A DNA stretch of 5,829 nucleotides from Thiotrichaceae bacterium (GCA_015494435.1 WGBH01000210.1:1-5829); one strand, 5' to 3'. Positions 1-5,829 are shown, numbered from the stretch's first letter. Program-made: numbers and translations. Notes: generated by a model not told the origin, from the sequence alone.

Positions 1-8
1 AGATTTTC

Positions 9-437
9 TTATACTATTTTATAGATATTTATAGGTTTTTCTTGTCGGCAAATGGCTATTTTAATGGGTGCCATCACTTCTAAAATAACCACTAATACAA
101 ACATAACGACTGAAAGAACTAGCCCAATACTCCAAGCAAATCGTTTAGGAGTAGCACTGACATATTCAGATTGTTGATGTTTTATAAATAACCGACCAGC
201 AATTAAGCTAGGTGAAAATTTAGGGTTGATTAAAACACGAATAATAAAATCAATCATAAAAAAAGTAATAAAAATTTTGGTAAAACGAAAATCCATCGTG
301 TTATATGCATATAAGAAAGATAAAAAAGCAAAAAGAAATAAAAGACCTGCGCCCGCTCTTGCTTCTCGTTCATTTAAAACTAAACGATCATAACCACTGA
401 CAGATTCTCCAAATTTAAAGATATTTTTTAAATGCAT
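9..437 (-). CDS. DUF4395-like integral membrane protein, C-terminus apparently replaced
   Basis: This 142-residue protein starts at ATG 435-437 and stops at TAA 9-11. It has about three hydrophobic membrane segments (residues roughly 29-46, 53-70 and 101-122). Between them are conserved-looking stretches that I recognise from memory as the proteobacterial DUF4395 family: VLNEREARAGAG (20-31), INPKFSPSL (70-78) and PKRFAWSIG (97-105). The function of the family is not established; it is an inner-membrane protein. Family members as I recall them continue after the 'PI....C' point (here C130) with another hydrophobic segment and a GIC.GC cysteine motif. Here the sequence diverges after C130 into a short polar tail (RQEKPINIYKIV) and stops. 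Neither other minus-strand frame over positions 1-47 restores the family ending, so a simple frameshift does not explain it. The gene may be 3'-truncated by a rearrangement or insertion whose body lies outside the window. Only a weak GAG-type ribosome binding site precedes the start, about 11 nt away. Confidence 0.75.
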   Translation of the reverse strand: MHLKNIFKFGESVSGYDRLVLNEREARAGAGLLFLFAFLSFLYAYNTMDFRFTKIFITFFMIDFIIRVLINPKFSPSLIAGRLFIKHQQSEYVSATPKRFAWSIGLVLSVVMFVLVVILEVMAPIKIAICRQEKPINIYKIV

Positions 438-454
438 TTTTATTAGGTCTCGTT

Positions 455-484
455 ATAATGTTAATAAGGGATAAGTATTGTTAA
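455..484 (-). promoter_or_regulatory. Weak sigma70-like promoter candidate for the DUF4395-like gene
   Basis: On the minus strand TTAACA (479-484, 5 of 6 to the -35 consensus) is separated by 18 bp from CATTAT (455-460, 4 of 6 to the -10 consensus). The -10 lies only 17 nt before the ATG, so the untranslated leader would be about 10 nt. The region is very AT-rich and such matches arise by chance. The main support is position. Confidence 0.25.
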
Positions 485-559
485 TAATTATTTATAATAT
501 AGATTTTAGCTAAAATTATTTCACGCAAATACATTATCTGATTCGCTAACAATAAAGTC

Positions 560-593
560 TGTGAAATATTCACATTCATATAAGGAACTTCCT
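560..593. promoter_or_regulatory. Two adjacent dyads in the intergenic gap, possible operators
   Basis: TGTGAA-ATA-TTCACA (560-574) is a dyad with perfect 6-bp arms around 3 bp. Nine bases on, AGGAA-C-TTCCT (583-593) is a perfect 11-bp odd palindrome. Both lie about 120-160 bp upstream of the DUF4395-like start. The first looks like a CRP half-site pair, but the TGTGA and TCACA halves are 5 bp apart, not 6. Apart from these, the stretch 485-633 shows no gene, RNA or repeat that I can support. Confidence 0.2.
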
Positions 594-642
594 AAATATA
601 ATGCTAACCGTTTAGATCACCTTCTTACATTAGGCTGAACAG

Positions 643-765
643 CAGCAATTCCCGCTCATGCTGTAGACCGCACTAGATAAGGCTCTAAAAATAGCAGTGC
701 TTTGCTAATTTTTAATCAAATGGCTTACTGTCACTGTTTACTCTAAATTAGAGCGGGAACTGCTG
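643..765. mobile_element. MITE-like element, 123 bp, with terminal inverted repeats and 9-bp target-site duplication
   Basis: The left end 643-657 (CAGCAATTCCCGCTC) and the reverse complement of the right end 751-765 (CAGCAGTTCCCGCTC) match at 14 of 15 positions. Immediately outside them lies the same 9-mer GCTGAACAG, at 634-642 and 766-774, as expected of a target-site duplication. The 93-bp interior has no meaningful reading frame, so the element would be non-autonomous and moved in trans by a transposase of an element with matching ends. A 9-bp duplication is known for several IS groups (for example IS1 and IS4/Tn5-type); I cannot assign a family from the ends. It sits 15 bp past the stop of the large gene. 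An alternative is a short palindromic repeat unrelated to transposition, but the abutting direct repeats argue against that. Confidence 0.6.
687..712 (-). terminator. Terminator-like hairpin inside the MITE-like element
   Basis: On the minus strand TAGCA-(6 nt)-TGCTA (stem arms 703-707 and 692-696) is followed directly by five U (A run at 687-691). It lies about 80 nt beyond the stop of the large gene. The core stem is short, only 5 bp with 2 G-C pairs, and flanking A/T pairs extend it past one mismatch. Because the flanks are A-rich on one side and T-rich on the other, the structure could act in both directions. The weak stem makes efficient termination uncertain. Confidence 0.35.
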
Positions 766-789
766 GCTGAACAGGTTGATCTTATGCGT

Positions 790-3700
790 TTACTCTATTT
801 CTACCTGATAACTGACTAAGCCTTTAGCTCCACTTTTTAATGTCCCTGTGAAAACCCAATTTAAATCAGGATCATTGCTTGCATCAGGGCTGCAGTGTAA
901 ATCTGTTGGCGTGCTATCACAGTGCATACTTGCTACATCCAACAAGGTAAACTGTGGCACAACATCATTCACTTTTAGGTCAGTAATCGGTCCTGTGCCT
1001 GTATTACTGTAATAGATGCGGTATTTTAATATATCCCCAGGATTTGCTTGATTTTGAGTTTCTGTTTCTTGCGAACCCGCTTGTGTCATATTTTGTACTG
1101 TTTTACGTAATTCCAGTTTGGAACTTCCTACCTTAGGGGGTGGAGGGGCTTTAACGGTTGCTTTGCTTAGATCGGTAACTTTAAGACGGGTATTGCCTGC
1201 GAGCGTATTATTGTTAAAGTTAAAATCGGCATTAATGATATTACTAAAGGTTTCACCTACTCCAATATTATTGGGTGCATAGACTTTATTAATTAAACAA
1301 ATTTTACTGTTTGCTGTGGTGGCAATATTATTTGCAATTGGCGCACTGGCTTCTGCACCGTCTAATTTTCTATTACAGTTCGTATCTTGAAAAATGATAC
1401 TGCTCCAACCTGAAGTGGTAGGTGTAGTACTATTTGCAGAGAAGTTGACTGTGCCTGTATTTTTAGGTGTAAAGGTATGAGTATAAAAAATCACATTACC
1501 TGCTAATACAGTGCCACTATGGTTAGGACTAAAGGTGGGGTTTTCCACATCAGCAAAATCCTTACCTGTAATTTCAGCATCAATAACACTAAATTGCGCT
1601 AATACATTAGCAGTAGTGGAACGATAACCCGCAGGATCTTTTGCTTTAGTTGCATCACAGTCATTAGGTATTGTTACTTTTTCTCCTGAGGCTTCATAGA
1701 GTTTATACTCACCTGGAATCACGGGGAAGAAAGTATAGTTACCGTCACCGTCTGTTTTTGTACTAATACAGGTGTTATTGACGACATCTAGCAAGACAAC
1801 AGGCAAGCCACTGATCCCTTTTTCATTCGCATCATTTACCCCGTTAATATTACTGTCTTTGTAAACACGACCTTTCACGGGGAATCCGCCCACTTTTATG
1901 GTTAAGGCGTAGTCTTCTACTTCACCGTCTAACTTCATACCGTCTACACTACTGGCGGACAGAGAATCTGTTGTTAAACGAACCCGCAAATAGCTGTCAT
2001 GAGCAACAATATCAGTCGGTATGGCCGTCCAGTTGAGGCTGATATTGCCATCGTTGCTTCCTGTTGGTATGGAGCTGAGTATGGAAGCTTCATCCGCATC
2101 AAAGGTACCGCTATCATCCACATCTATCCAGCCGATTAAGTTTGCCGTGCTGCCTGTGTTATTGGTCACTTTTACGGTTAAGCTATAGCGGGTATCAAGG
2201 TCGTTTAGCTCTGGAAAATCCTTGATGCCGTTTTCATCATCTTGAGTCGTCGCATCCAGAATGCCATTTTCATCATCACTTGATGCTGTTTTATTTTCCT
2301 GTGTCCCTGCATCTATATCAACATTCACACCCATATAAAGTGTATCAATTACCCCATGTTTGGCAGCGGTTAAACCTGTGGTGTTATAGCCTTGGGCATC
2401 ACCAAAGTCATAGCCATGACAAAAGGGAAGGGTAAAATCTTTTCGTGAAAAATCGAGCCTAAAGTCTGCATTTCCGCCCGTGTCTCGCTGCCCAACCATC
2501 ATGTGAATACGAGAGCGATTCGTATAAATGGCGACTGCGGTGGATTCAGGCTCGCCATTTTGAACCGTTGTTCCACGGTATTCACGATAATTGGCATAAG
2601 ACACTTCAATAAGATGACTAGCGGTCGAGAGCATGGTTTCTGCAATTTCGCCATTGTCTACGCGTAAATATTCGTTAGGCTGACCTTCACCACCATCAAT
2701 ATCTGTGCCAGAATAGGCAAAACTATAGGAGGCAGGTGAACTATCATCAGCATAGATAAAATCAATATGGTAGCTTACATTATTATCACTTGAATGCGCG
2801 GCTCCATTCTCCACCCGAATGCTGACAGCATCATCGGCGGGCTTATAGATAATCTTAACCTGCTGATCAATAGGTGCTGTACTATTGATTGCATCTATGG
2901 TTAATACAGCATTAATTTTTCGACCGTTAATTTTAGCAACATTGCTAAAATGTACTTTATCACCAGTTTTTACAAAAAATTCTGCACCCTCATCAGGCTG
3001 TCCAAAATGATATTCAATTAGGTTATCGGCTATTTGTCCTGTGGAGCATTGGGTAATAGCGTTATGAGTAATATTCACGATAACAAAATTATTATCAGTA
3101 TCCTCTTCTGTTTGGCTAATACTAAAGGGTATGCGTTCATCAATGGGGCTAATATTAGCCACTGCATCGCCATCATCCGAGGTATCACTATCATCCATTC
3201 CTGCGTAGCCTGCAGGTGGTGTCATTACAATAAAATAATCACCAACGGGGATACCACTAAAACTATAATGACCCGTAGCATCGCTTGTTGTCGTTAAAGC
3301 TTGTCCATTTGCACCGATAACGGCATTGCCTGATGCATCTTGAATAGACAACACCACATTTTTTACCACCGCTCCTGTTGAATCAGTGACTTGACCTGAT
3401 ACACTGTTTTCGCGAATGGATAAGGCATAATCTTCAACTTCTCCATCACTTGCCCCACCTATTGGATTAGCAATTTGGGTTGCATCTGAGGCGATACGAA
3501 AACGGGCATAAATAGCCCCTGCGCTCAGCCCTGTTAAACCCGTCCATGATAATGCCGCCTGACCTGTTGTACAGTCTGCTTCTGCACGCTCTGCTGCTTC
3601 AAATACACCGCTTTGGTTAAAATCAATCCATCCTGCAACTTTGGCTGTGCCAACACAGGGGATATTTAAGGCATAACTGCTATCGGTTGTGTAGATGTTA

Positions 3701-5364
3701 GGTAAAGACGCAAAGGCATCCTCGTCATCACTACCATCGATATCATCACCTGTACCATCAACGGTTGCAGTGACTTGGTTTTCCTCATCGGGAGGAATTG
3801 AGCCTAGATAAACAGTCGGTGTGGCAAGTACTTTATGTGCTGCTCCCCCATAACTATTTGGTGCATCACCATAATCACCTGGCATTAAAACGGTTGTGGT
3901 TAAATAATCTCGATAAGAAAACCACCATGTGTTAATAGTGTTAAGATTGCCATAATCAAAATTGCTCCACGGCTGGCGTGCAATGGAGCCAATATCTGTA
4001 TTCACTTTTTGTTTAGGTGGGAGACCTGGATCTTGACTGATGCGACTATCATCCCAAAACAAGAGATTAGGTGCTGTTAGACCTGCTGTTGTTTGTGTGC
4101 GAACCACAAAACTCTGATCCAGATATTCTACATCATAGGCGGTAAAATGGGTTTCCCCCTGTGTATAGGAAATAGTGACAGGAATAGGATAATCGCGTGG
4201 TTGAATCACTGTGCCATCACCTCGTTTACCATCCCACGGTATGGGATTTACCCCTGCGCTAACATCAGCAAAGAGTCGTTTATCAACGGCTTCTTGATAA
4301 TTACCAATGGTACCAAAATCTAGTACGACCTCGACACGCCCTGATTGTGTTACCTCAATATTTATCGTAGAACTAGCAGGGTTTTCTATTTTTAATGGTA
4401 AGTTTTTCACTTCACCATCTAACCCTAGTGGGTAAACATCGGGATCAGGCGGATTAAGAAAGACTTTTTGTACAGGGTTACCCGACTGCGCACCAGGCAC
4501 CGATTTACGGTCTTCAGCTACGTTCCCTGTACTGCCTGTTCCCGTATCATTAAAGGAGAACTGTCCAACATAAGGTCTAATCCCTGCCTCTGCAAAATTA
4601 ACTTGTGTTACATAACCTTTCTCATCTCTGGCATAGAGCATTGCTTTTAATGGGTTATTAAAACTTTCGTTGTCAACCTGCCACGCTTGTGACCAAAGGC
4701 GACCCTTAATTACTTGAGGTGAAGCTCCTTTTGTTGCTACTGTTATATCAAACCAATGCATAGAGACACTGTCTCCAAATTCAATTGAATAATCTCCTGA
4801 AGATAAACCTTGGGGGTCAAATTTAAACATTGCATTATTTGTTGGATATCCTCCTGCGTTAAGTTCACCAGGTCCAATGACTGCCATATTATAATTTGTG
4901 ATATTAGGACTGCTTACAGTATAAGGACCGTGTACTACATTGCCCGTAGGGGACACAATTCTAAATTTATAACCTGATACTAGACCTCTTGTATTTCCTG
5001 TAGAAAATCCCAAATAAACAATTTCATTACTAGGATCCTTAATATGAACATACATTTTCATATTAGGTTGTGATAAATAACCTGCAAATGAACGAACGCC
5101 AGAGGAATTACTTTTGGGGGGGGTGATATATAAATTTGCAGGAACACTACTATCAGGCTGCCATGTTTTAGTACCTTCGGCATGTAGTGTTGAGCTAACA
5201 GCAATAAAAAACAATAAGATCAACGAGCTTATGATCAATTTAACACTATTTATATTTTCATATCGCCTATTTGTTTCTTTGAATATTGAGCCACTACCCA
5301 TTAGTATAGTGAACTGCATAAAAATTATTTTTTTTATAGACATTATTTGTCCAAACAACCCCAT
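790..5364 (-). CDS. Large exported modular surface/secreted protein (GEVEDY, SdrD_B/Cna_B-like and DUF11 domains)
   Basis: This is a single uninterrupted frame of 1524 codons from ATG 5362-5364. I chose that start because AGGGGA lies 8 nt upstream; an in-frame TTG two codons earlier (5368-5370) has only 2 nt after the same site. Residues count from this ATG. A Sec signal peptide ends at about A62 (VSSTLHA/EG), after an unusually long N-terminal extension. A beta-rich region follows (63-495), with a FlgD-Ig-like strand around PWDGKRGDGTVIQ (377-389). GEVEDY unit 1 runs from DYGDAP (497-502) to GEVEDY (641-646), followed by an SdrD_B/Cna_B-like domain (about 653-760). An unrecognised segment (761-983) precedes GEVEDY unit 2 (DFGDAQ 986-991 to GEVEDY 1147-1152) and a second SdrD_B domain (1162-1270). 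A beta-sandwich-like segment (1274-1400), a PPPP linker (1407-1410) and a DUF11 domain (1415-1524) complete it. Four loops have EF-hand spacing (581-592, 1081-1092, 1170-1181, 1327-1338), suggesting calcium binding. I see no LPXTG, PEP-CTERM, RTX repeats or beta-barrel. An extracellular structural or adhesive role is inferred from the domains; no enzyme motif is visible. Confidence 0.92.
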   Translation of the reverse strand: MGLFGQIMSIKKIIFMQFTILMGSGSIFKETNRRYENINSVKLIISSLILLFFIAVSSTLHAEGTKTWQPDSSVPANLYITPPKSNSSGVRSFAGYLSQPNMKMYVHIKDPSNEIVYLGFSTGNTRGLVSGYKFRIVSPTGNVVHGPYTVSSPNITNYNMAVIGPGELNAGGYPTNNAMFKFDPQGLSSGDYSIEFGDSVSMHWFDITVATKGASPQVIKGRLWSQAWQVDNESFNNPLKAMLYARDEKGYVTQVNFAEAGIRPYVGQFSFNDTGTGSTGNVAEDRKSVPGAQSGNPVQKVFLNPPDPDVYPLGLDGEVKNLPLKIENPASSTINIEVTQSGRVEVVLDFGTIGNYQEAVDKRLFADVSAGVNPIPWDGKRGDGTVIQPRDYPIPVTISYTQGETHFTAYDVEYLDQSFVVRTQTTAGLTAPNLLFWDDSRISQDPGLPPKQKVNTDIGSIARQPWSNFDYGNLNTINTWWFSYRDYLTTTVLMPGDYGDAPNSYGGAAHKVLATPTVYLGSIPPDEENQVTATVDGTGDDIDGSDDEDAFASLPNIYTTDSSYALNIPCVGTAKVAGWIDFNQSGVFEAAERAEADCTTGQAALSWTGLTGLSAGAIYARFRIASDATQIANPIGGASDGEVEDYALSIRENSVSGQVTDSTGAVVKNVVLSIQDASGNAVIGANGQALTTTSDATGHYSFSGIPVGDYFIVMTPPAGYAGMDDSDTSDDGDAVANISPIDERIPFSISQTEEDTDNNFVIVNITHNAITQCSTGQIADNLIEYHFGQPDEGAEFFVKTGDKVHFSNVAKINGRKINAVLTIDAINSTAPIDQQVKIIYKPADDAVSIRVENGAAHSSDNNVSYHIDFIYADDSSPASYSFAYSGTDIDGGEGQPNEYLRVDNGEIAETMLSTASHLIEVSYANYREYRGTTVQNGEPESTAVAIYTNRSRIHMMVGQRDTGGNADFRLDFSRKDFTLPFCHGYDFGDAQGYNTTGLTAAKHGVIDTLYMGVNVDIDAGTQENKTASSDDENGILDATTQDDENGIKDFPELNDLDTRYSLTVKVTNNTGSTANLIGWIDVDDSGTFDADEASILSSIPTGSNDGNISLNWTAIPTDIVAHDSYLRVRLTTDSLSASSVDGMKLDGEVEDYALTIKVGGFPVKGRVYKDSNINGVNDANEKGISGLPVVLLDVVNNTCISTKTDGDGNYTFFPVIPGEYKLYEASGEKVTIPNDCDATKAKDPAGYRSTTANVLAQFSVIDAEITGKDFADVENPTFSPNHSGTVLAGNVIFYTHTFTPKNTGTVNFSANSTTPTTSGWSSIIFQDTNCNRKLDGAEASAPIANNIATTANSKICLINKVYAPNNIGVGETFSNIINADFNFNNNTLAGNTRLKVTDLSKATVKAPPPPKVGSSKLELRKTVQNMTQAGSQETETQNQANPGDILKYRIYYSNTGTGPITDLKVNDVVPQFTLLDVASMHCDSTPTDLHCSPDASNDPDLNWVFTGTLKSGAKGLVSYQVEIE
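2225..2277 (-). repeat. Short in-frame duplication encoding two DDENGI units
   Basis: The plus-strand 17-mers at 2225-2241 and 2261-2277 match at 16 of 17 positions and lie exactly 36 bp apart. In the protein they give DDENGILD and DDENGIKD, 12 residues apart (1030-1037 and 1042-1049), in the acidic loop of the second GEVEDY unit. The first GEVEDY unit has a single acidic segment (GSDDEDAF) at the matching place, so a local duplication within unit 2 is the simplest reading. Confidence 0.6.
5116..5123 (-). repeat. Poly-C (C8) homopolymer tract inside the surface-protein gene
   Basis: Eight G on the plus strand are eight C on the coding strand, spanning the codons for T81-P82-P83, followed by AAAA. 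The tract is about 20 codons after the predicted signal-peptide cleavage site. One extra C gives ACC CCC CCC CAA AAG TAA, a stop within three codons of the tract. One C fewer gives a frame that ends at a TGA about 18 codons on. Homopolymeric C/G runs of this kind early in surface-protein genes are known contingency (phase-variation) signatures in other bacteria. Whether this one varies cannot be seen from one sequence. Confidence 0.6.
5328..5335 (-). repeat. Poly-A (A8) tract near the start of the large gene
   Basis: Eight T on the plus strand are eight A in the coding strand, across the codons for I10-K11-K12-I13. It lies upstream of the predicted signal peptide, in the uncertain N-terminal extension. 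A8 runs are common in AT-rich DNA, so it is much less telling than the C8 tract. It is still a second place where slippage would shift the frame. Confidence 0.35.
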
Positions 5365-5372
5365 ACCCAACG

Positions 5373-5378
5373 TCCCCT
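5373..5378 (-). promoter_or_regulatory. Shine-Dalgarno site that decides the start of the large gene
   Basis: The minus strand reads AGGGGA, 8 nt before ATG 5362-5364. The TTG at 5368-5370 is too close (2 nt), and the later in-frame ATG codons (5341-5343, 5317-5319 and 5299-5301) have no comparable site. This favours the 1524-residue product. Confidence 0.6.
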
Positions 5379-5402
5379 AATTTTTATATTTTGTATGGAA
5401 AT

Positions 5403-5419
5403 GCAGATTCACTGTCTGC
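5403..5419 (-). promoter_or_regulatory. Hairpin in the leader of the large gene
   Basis: The minus strand contains GCAGA-(7 nt)-TCTGC, a perfect 5-bp stem located about 40 nt before the start codon. If the promoter candidate at 5427-5455 is right, the hairpin forms the very 5' end of the mRNA, where such stems can stabilise the transcript. No known riboswitch fold is recognisable. Confidence 0.25.
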
Positions 5420-5426
5420 TTACATT

Positions 5427-5455
5427 ATTTTGCATAGCTTAGATAAGCCAATCAA
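5427..5455 (-). promoter_or_regulatory. Candidate sigma70 promoter with a dyad in its spacer
   Basis: On the minus strand TTGATT (5450-5455, 4 of 6) lies 17 bp from CAAAAT (5427-5432, 4 of 6). The palindrome GCTTA-GA-TAAGC (5437-5448) sits entirely within the spacer, where a bound regulator would block polymerase or a spacer-binding activator could act. Transcription would begin near 5420, giving a leader of about 55 nt. The hexamers are weak and the assignment is tentative. Confidence 0.3.
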
Positions 5456-5506
5456 GCGAAGTGCAAATAAAACTATTTTTTATAATGTATCGATCCACAA
5501 GATTTC

Positions 5507-5558
5507 TAATCGATTAATAATAAAGAATAGAAGCTGTACGTATGATTAATAATTAATC
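5507..5558. promoter_or_regulatory. Two perfect AT-rich palindromes upstream of the large gene
   Basis: TAATCGATTA (5507-5516) is a perfect 10-bp palindrome. GATTAATAATTAATC (5544-5558) is a perfect 15-bp odd palindrome with 7-bp arms. They lie about 140-195 bp upstream of the start codon and 50-105 bp upstream of the promoter candidate. They share the element ATTAAT/TAAT and could bind a dimeric regulator, or a nucleoid protein such as IHF or H-NS attracted by AT-rich DNA. No specific regulator is recognisable. Confidence 0.3.
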
Positions 5559-5829
5559 TATTTGTGGTACGCAAACCCAATATGATACAGTTAACAATCA
5601 ATCCTAAGACCTATCTCAAATCTCACGATTCAAGCCCCTGTGCGTCTTTAGAGACTCTACAAGTATTTTGAGACAAAAGAAAATTTTAACCATTTTTATT
5701 TCCATATTACGACAGTCAAAACTATGCACTTTGGTGCAAGACTTCTAGTACACTGCGGTTTTGTAACCGTTCAGATCTAGGCTGTCGAAACGCCCCACAA
5801 AAAAACAACAATATCATTTAAATTCAATG
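5559..5829. other. Remainder of the upstream gap with no supportable gene
   Basis: This stretch carries only reading frames of about 30 codons or fewer, on both strands, without ribosome binding sites. Small stem-loops are present at 5725-5738 (TGCAC-TTTG-GTGCA) and 5756-5769 (CGGTT-TTGT-AACCG). TTTAGAGAC (5647-5655) and TTTTGAGAC (5666-5674) form an imperfect short direct repeat. No tRNA, CRISPR or insertion-sequence end could be supported. The window ends in ATG at 5827-5829 on the plus strand, but no Shine-Dalgarno precedes it, so a divergent gene cannot be claimed. Confidence 0.4.

Noticed and set aside
560..574. CRP-type site TGTGA...TCACA
   Set aside because: The spacing is 5 bp where CRP needs 6. 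It was kept only as an unnamed dyad.
615..781. Inverted repeat GATCACCT / AGGTTGATC (615-622 and 773-781) that would form a hairpin if the MITE-like insert were absent
   Set aside because: The arms are short, need a bulge and have no U run after them. It may be chance, so it is not claimed as an interrupted terminator.
3034..5380. Plus-strand reading frames of 60-88 codons opposite the large gene (3034-3297, 4093-4323, 4468-4650 and 5114-5380)
   Set aside because: They lie entirely or almost entirely within the strongly coding minus-strand gene, show no domains and look like antisense shadows.
5582..5671. 29-codon plus-strand reading frame starting MIQLTINPK
   Set aside because: It has no ribosome binding site, no recognisable family and a length expected by chance.
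5725..5738. TGCAC-TTTG-GTGCA resembling an NtrC (nitrogen regulator) binding site
   Set aside because: The half-sites are several bases closer than in true NtrC sites, and no sigma54 -24/-12 pair fits next to it. It reads better as a small stem-loop.
5710..5787. Inverted 6-mers CGACAG / CTGTCG, possible ends of a second small mobile element
   Set aside because: Six bases 66 nt apart are expected by chance, and there is no flanking direct duplication.
5722..5817. 31-codon minus-strand reading frame starting MILLFF
   Set aside because: It is short, lacks a Shine-Dalgarno, overlaps other random frames and has no family resemblance.
1..5829. CRISPR array, tRNA or rRNA
   Set aside because: No regularly spaced repeats, cloverleaf arms or rRNA-like conserved stretches were found in either gap.

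Overview
The window is AT-rich bacterial DNA with two protein-coding genes, both on the minus strand, and two gene-free stretches that hold regulatory-looking and mobile-element-looking structure. Protein style (a DUF4395-like membrane protein and a giant Sec-exported protein with GEVEDY, SdrD_B/Cna_B-like and DUF11 domains) fits a Gram-negative bacterium, most likely an AT-rich gammaproteobacterium such as a sulfur-oxidising Thiotrichales relative. That placement is an inference from protein style only; no rRNA or other marker is present.

Layout, read along the minus strand from right to left: (i) 5365-5829 is a non-coding upstream region with two AT-rich perfect palindromes, a candidate promoter with a dyad in its spacer, a leader hairpin and a good Shine-Dalgarno. 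(ii) 5364-790 is one uninterrupted 1524-codon gene for a modular, Asp-rich exported protein: signal peptide, beta-rich N-terminal region with a FlgD-Ig-like strand, two successive GEVEDY + SdrD_B units, a further beta-sandwich-like segment, a PPPP linker and a C-terminal DUF11 domain. (iii) 789-438 is a gap containing a 123-bp MITE-like element with 15-bp terminal inverted repeats and 9-bp target-site duplications. A terminator-like hairpin lies inside that element. (iv) 437-9 is a small integral membrane protein of DUF4395 type whose C-terminal part appears to have been replaced.

The two genes are probably separate transcription units: they are 352 bp apart, a terminator-like hairpin lies between them, and the small gene has its own weak promoter candidate. 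No functional link between them can be read from the sequence.

The most interesting point is an uninterrupted run of eight C on the coding strand (5116-5123), 19-21 codons after the predicted signal-peptidase site of the large surface/secreted protein. Loss or gain of one C gives a nearby stop in both cases, so this could be a phase-variable contingency gene. The other notable signals are the MITE-like element just after its stop codon, four canonical EF-hand-type calcium loops, and ten cysteines that pair off one pair per domain.
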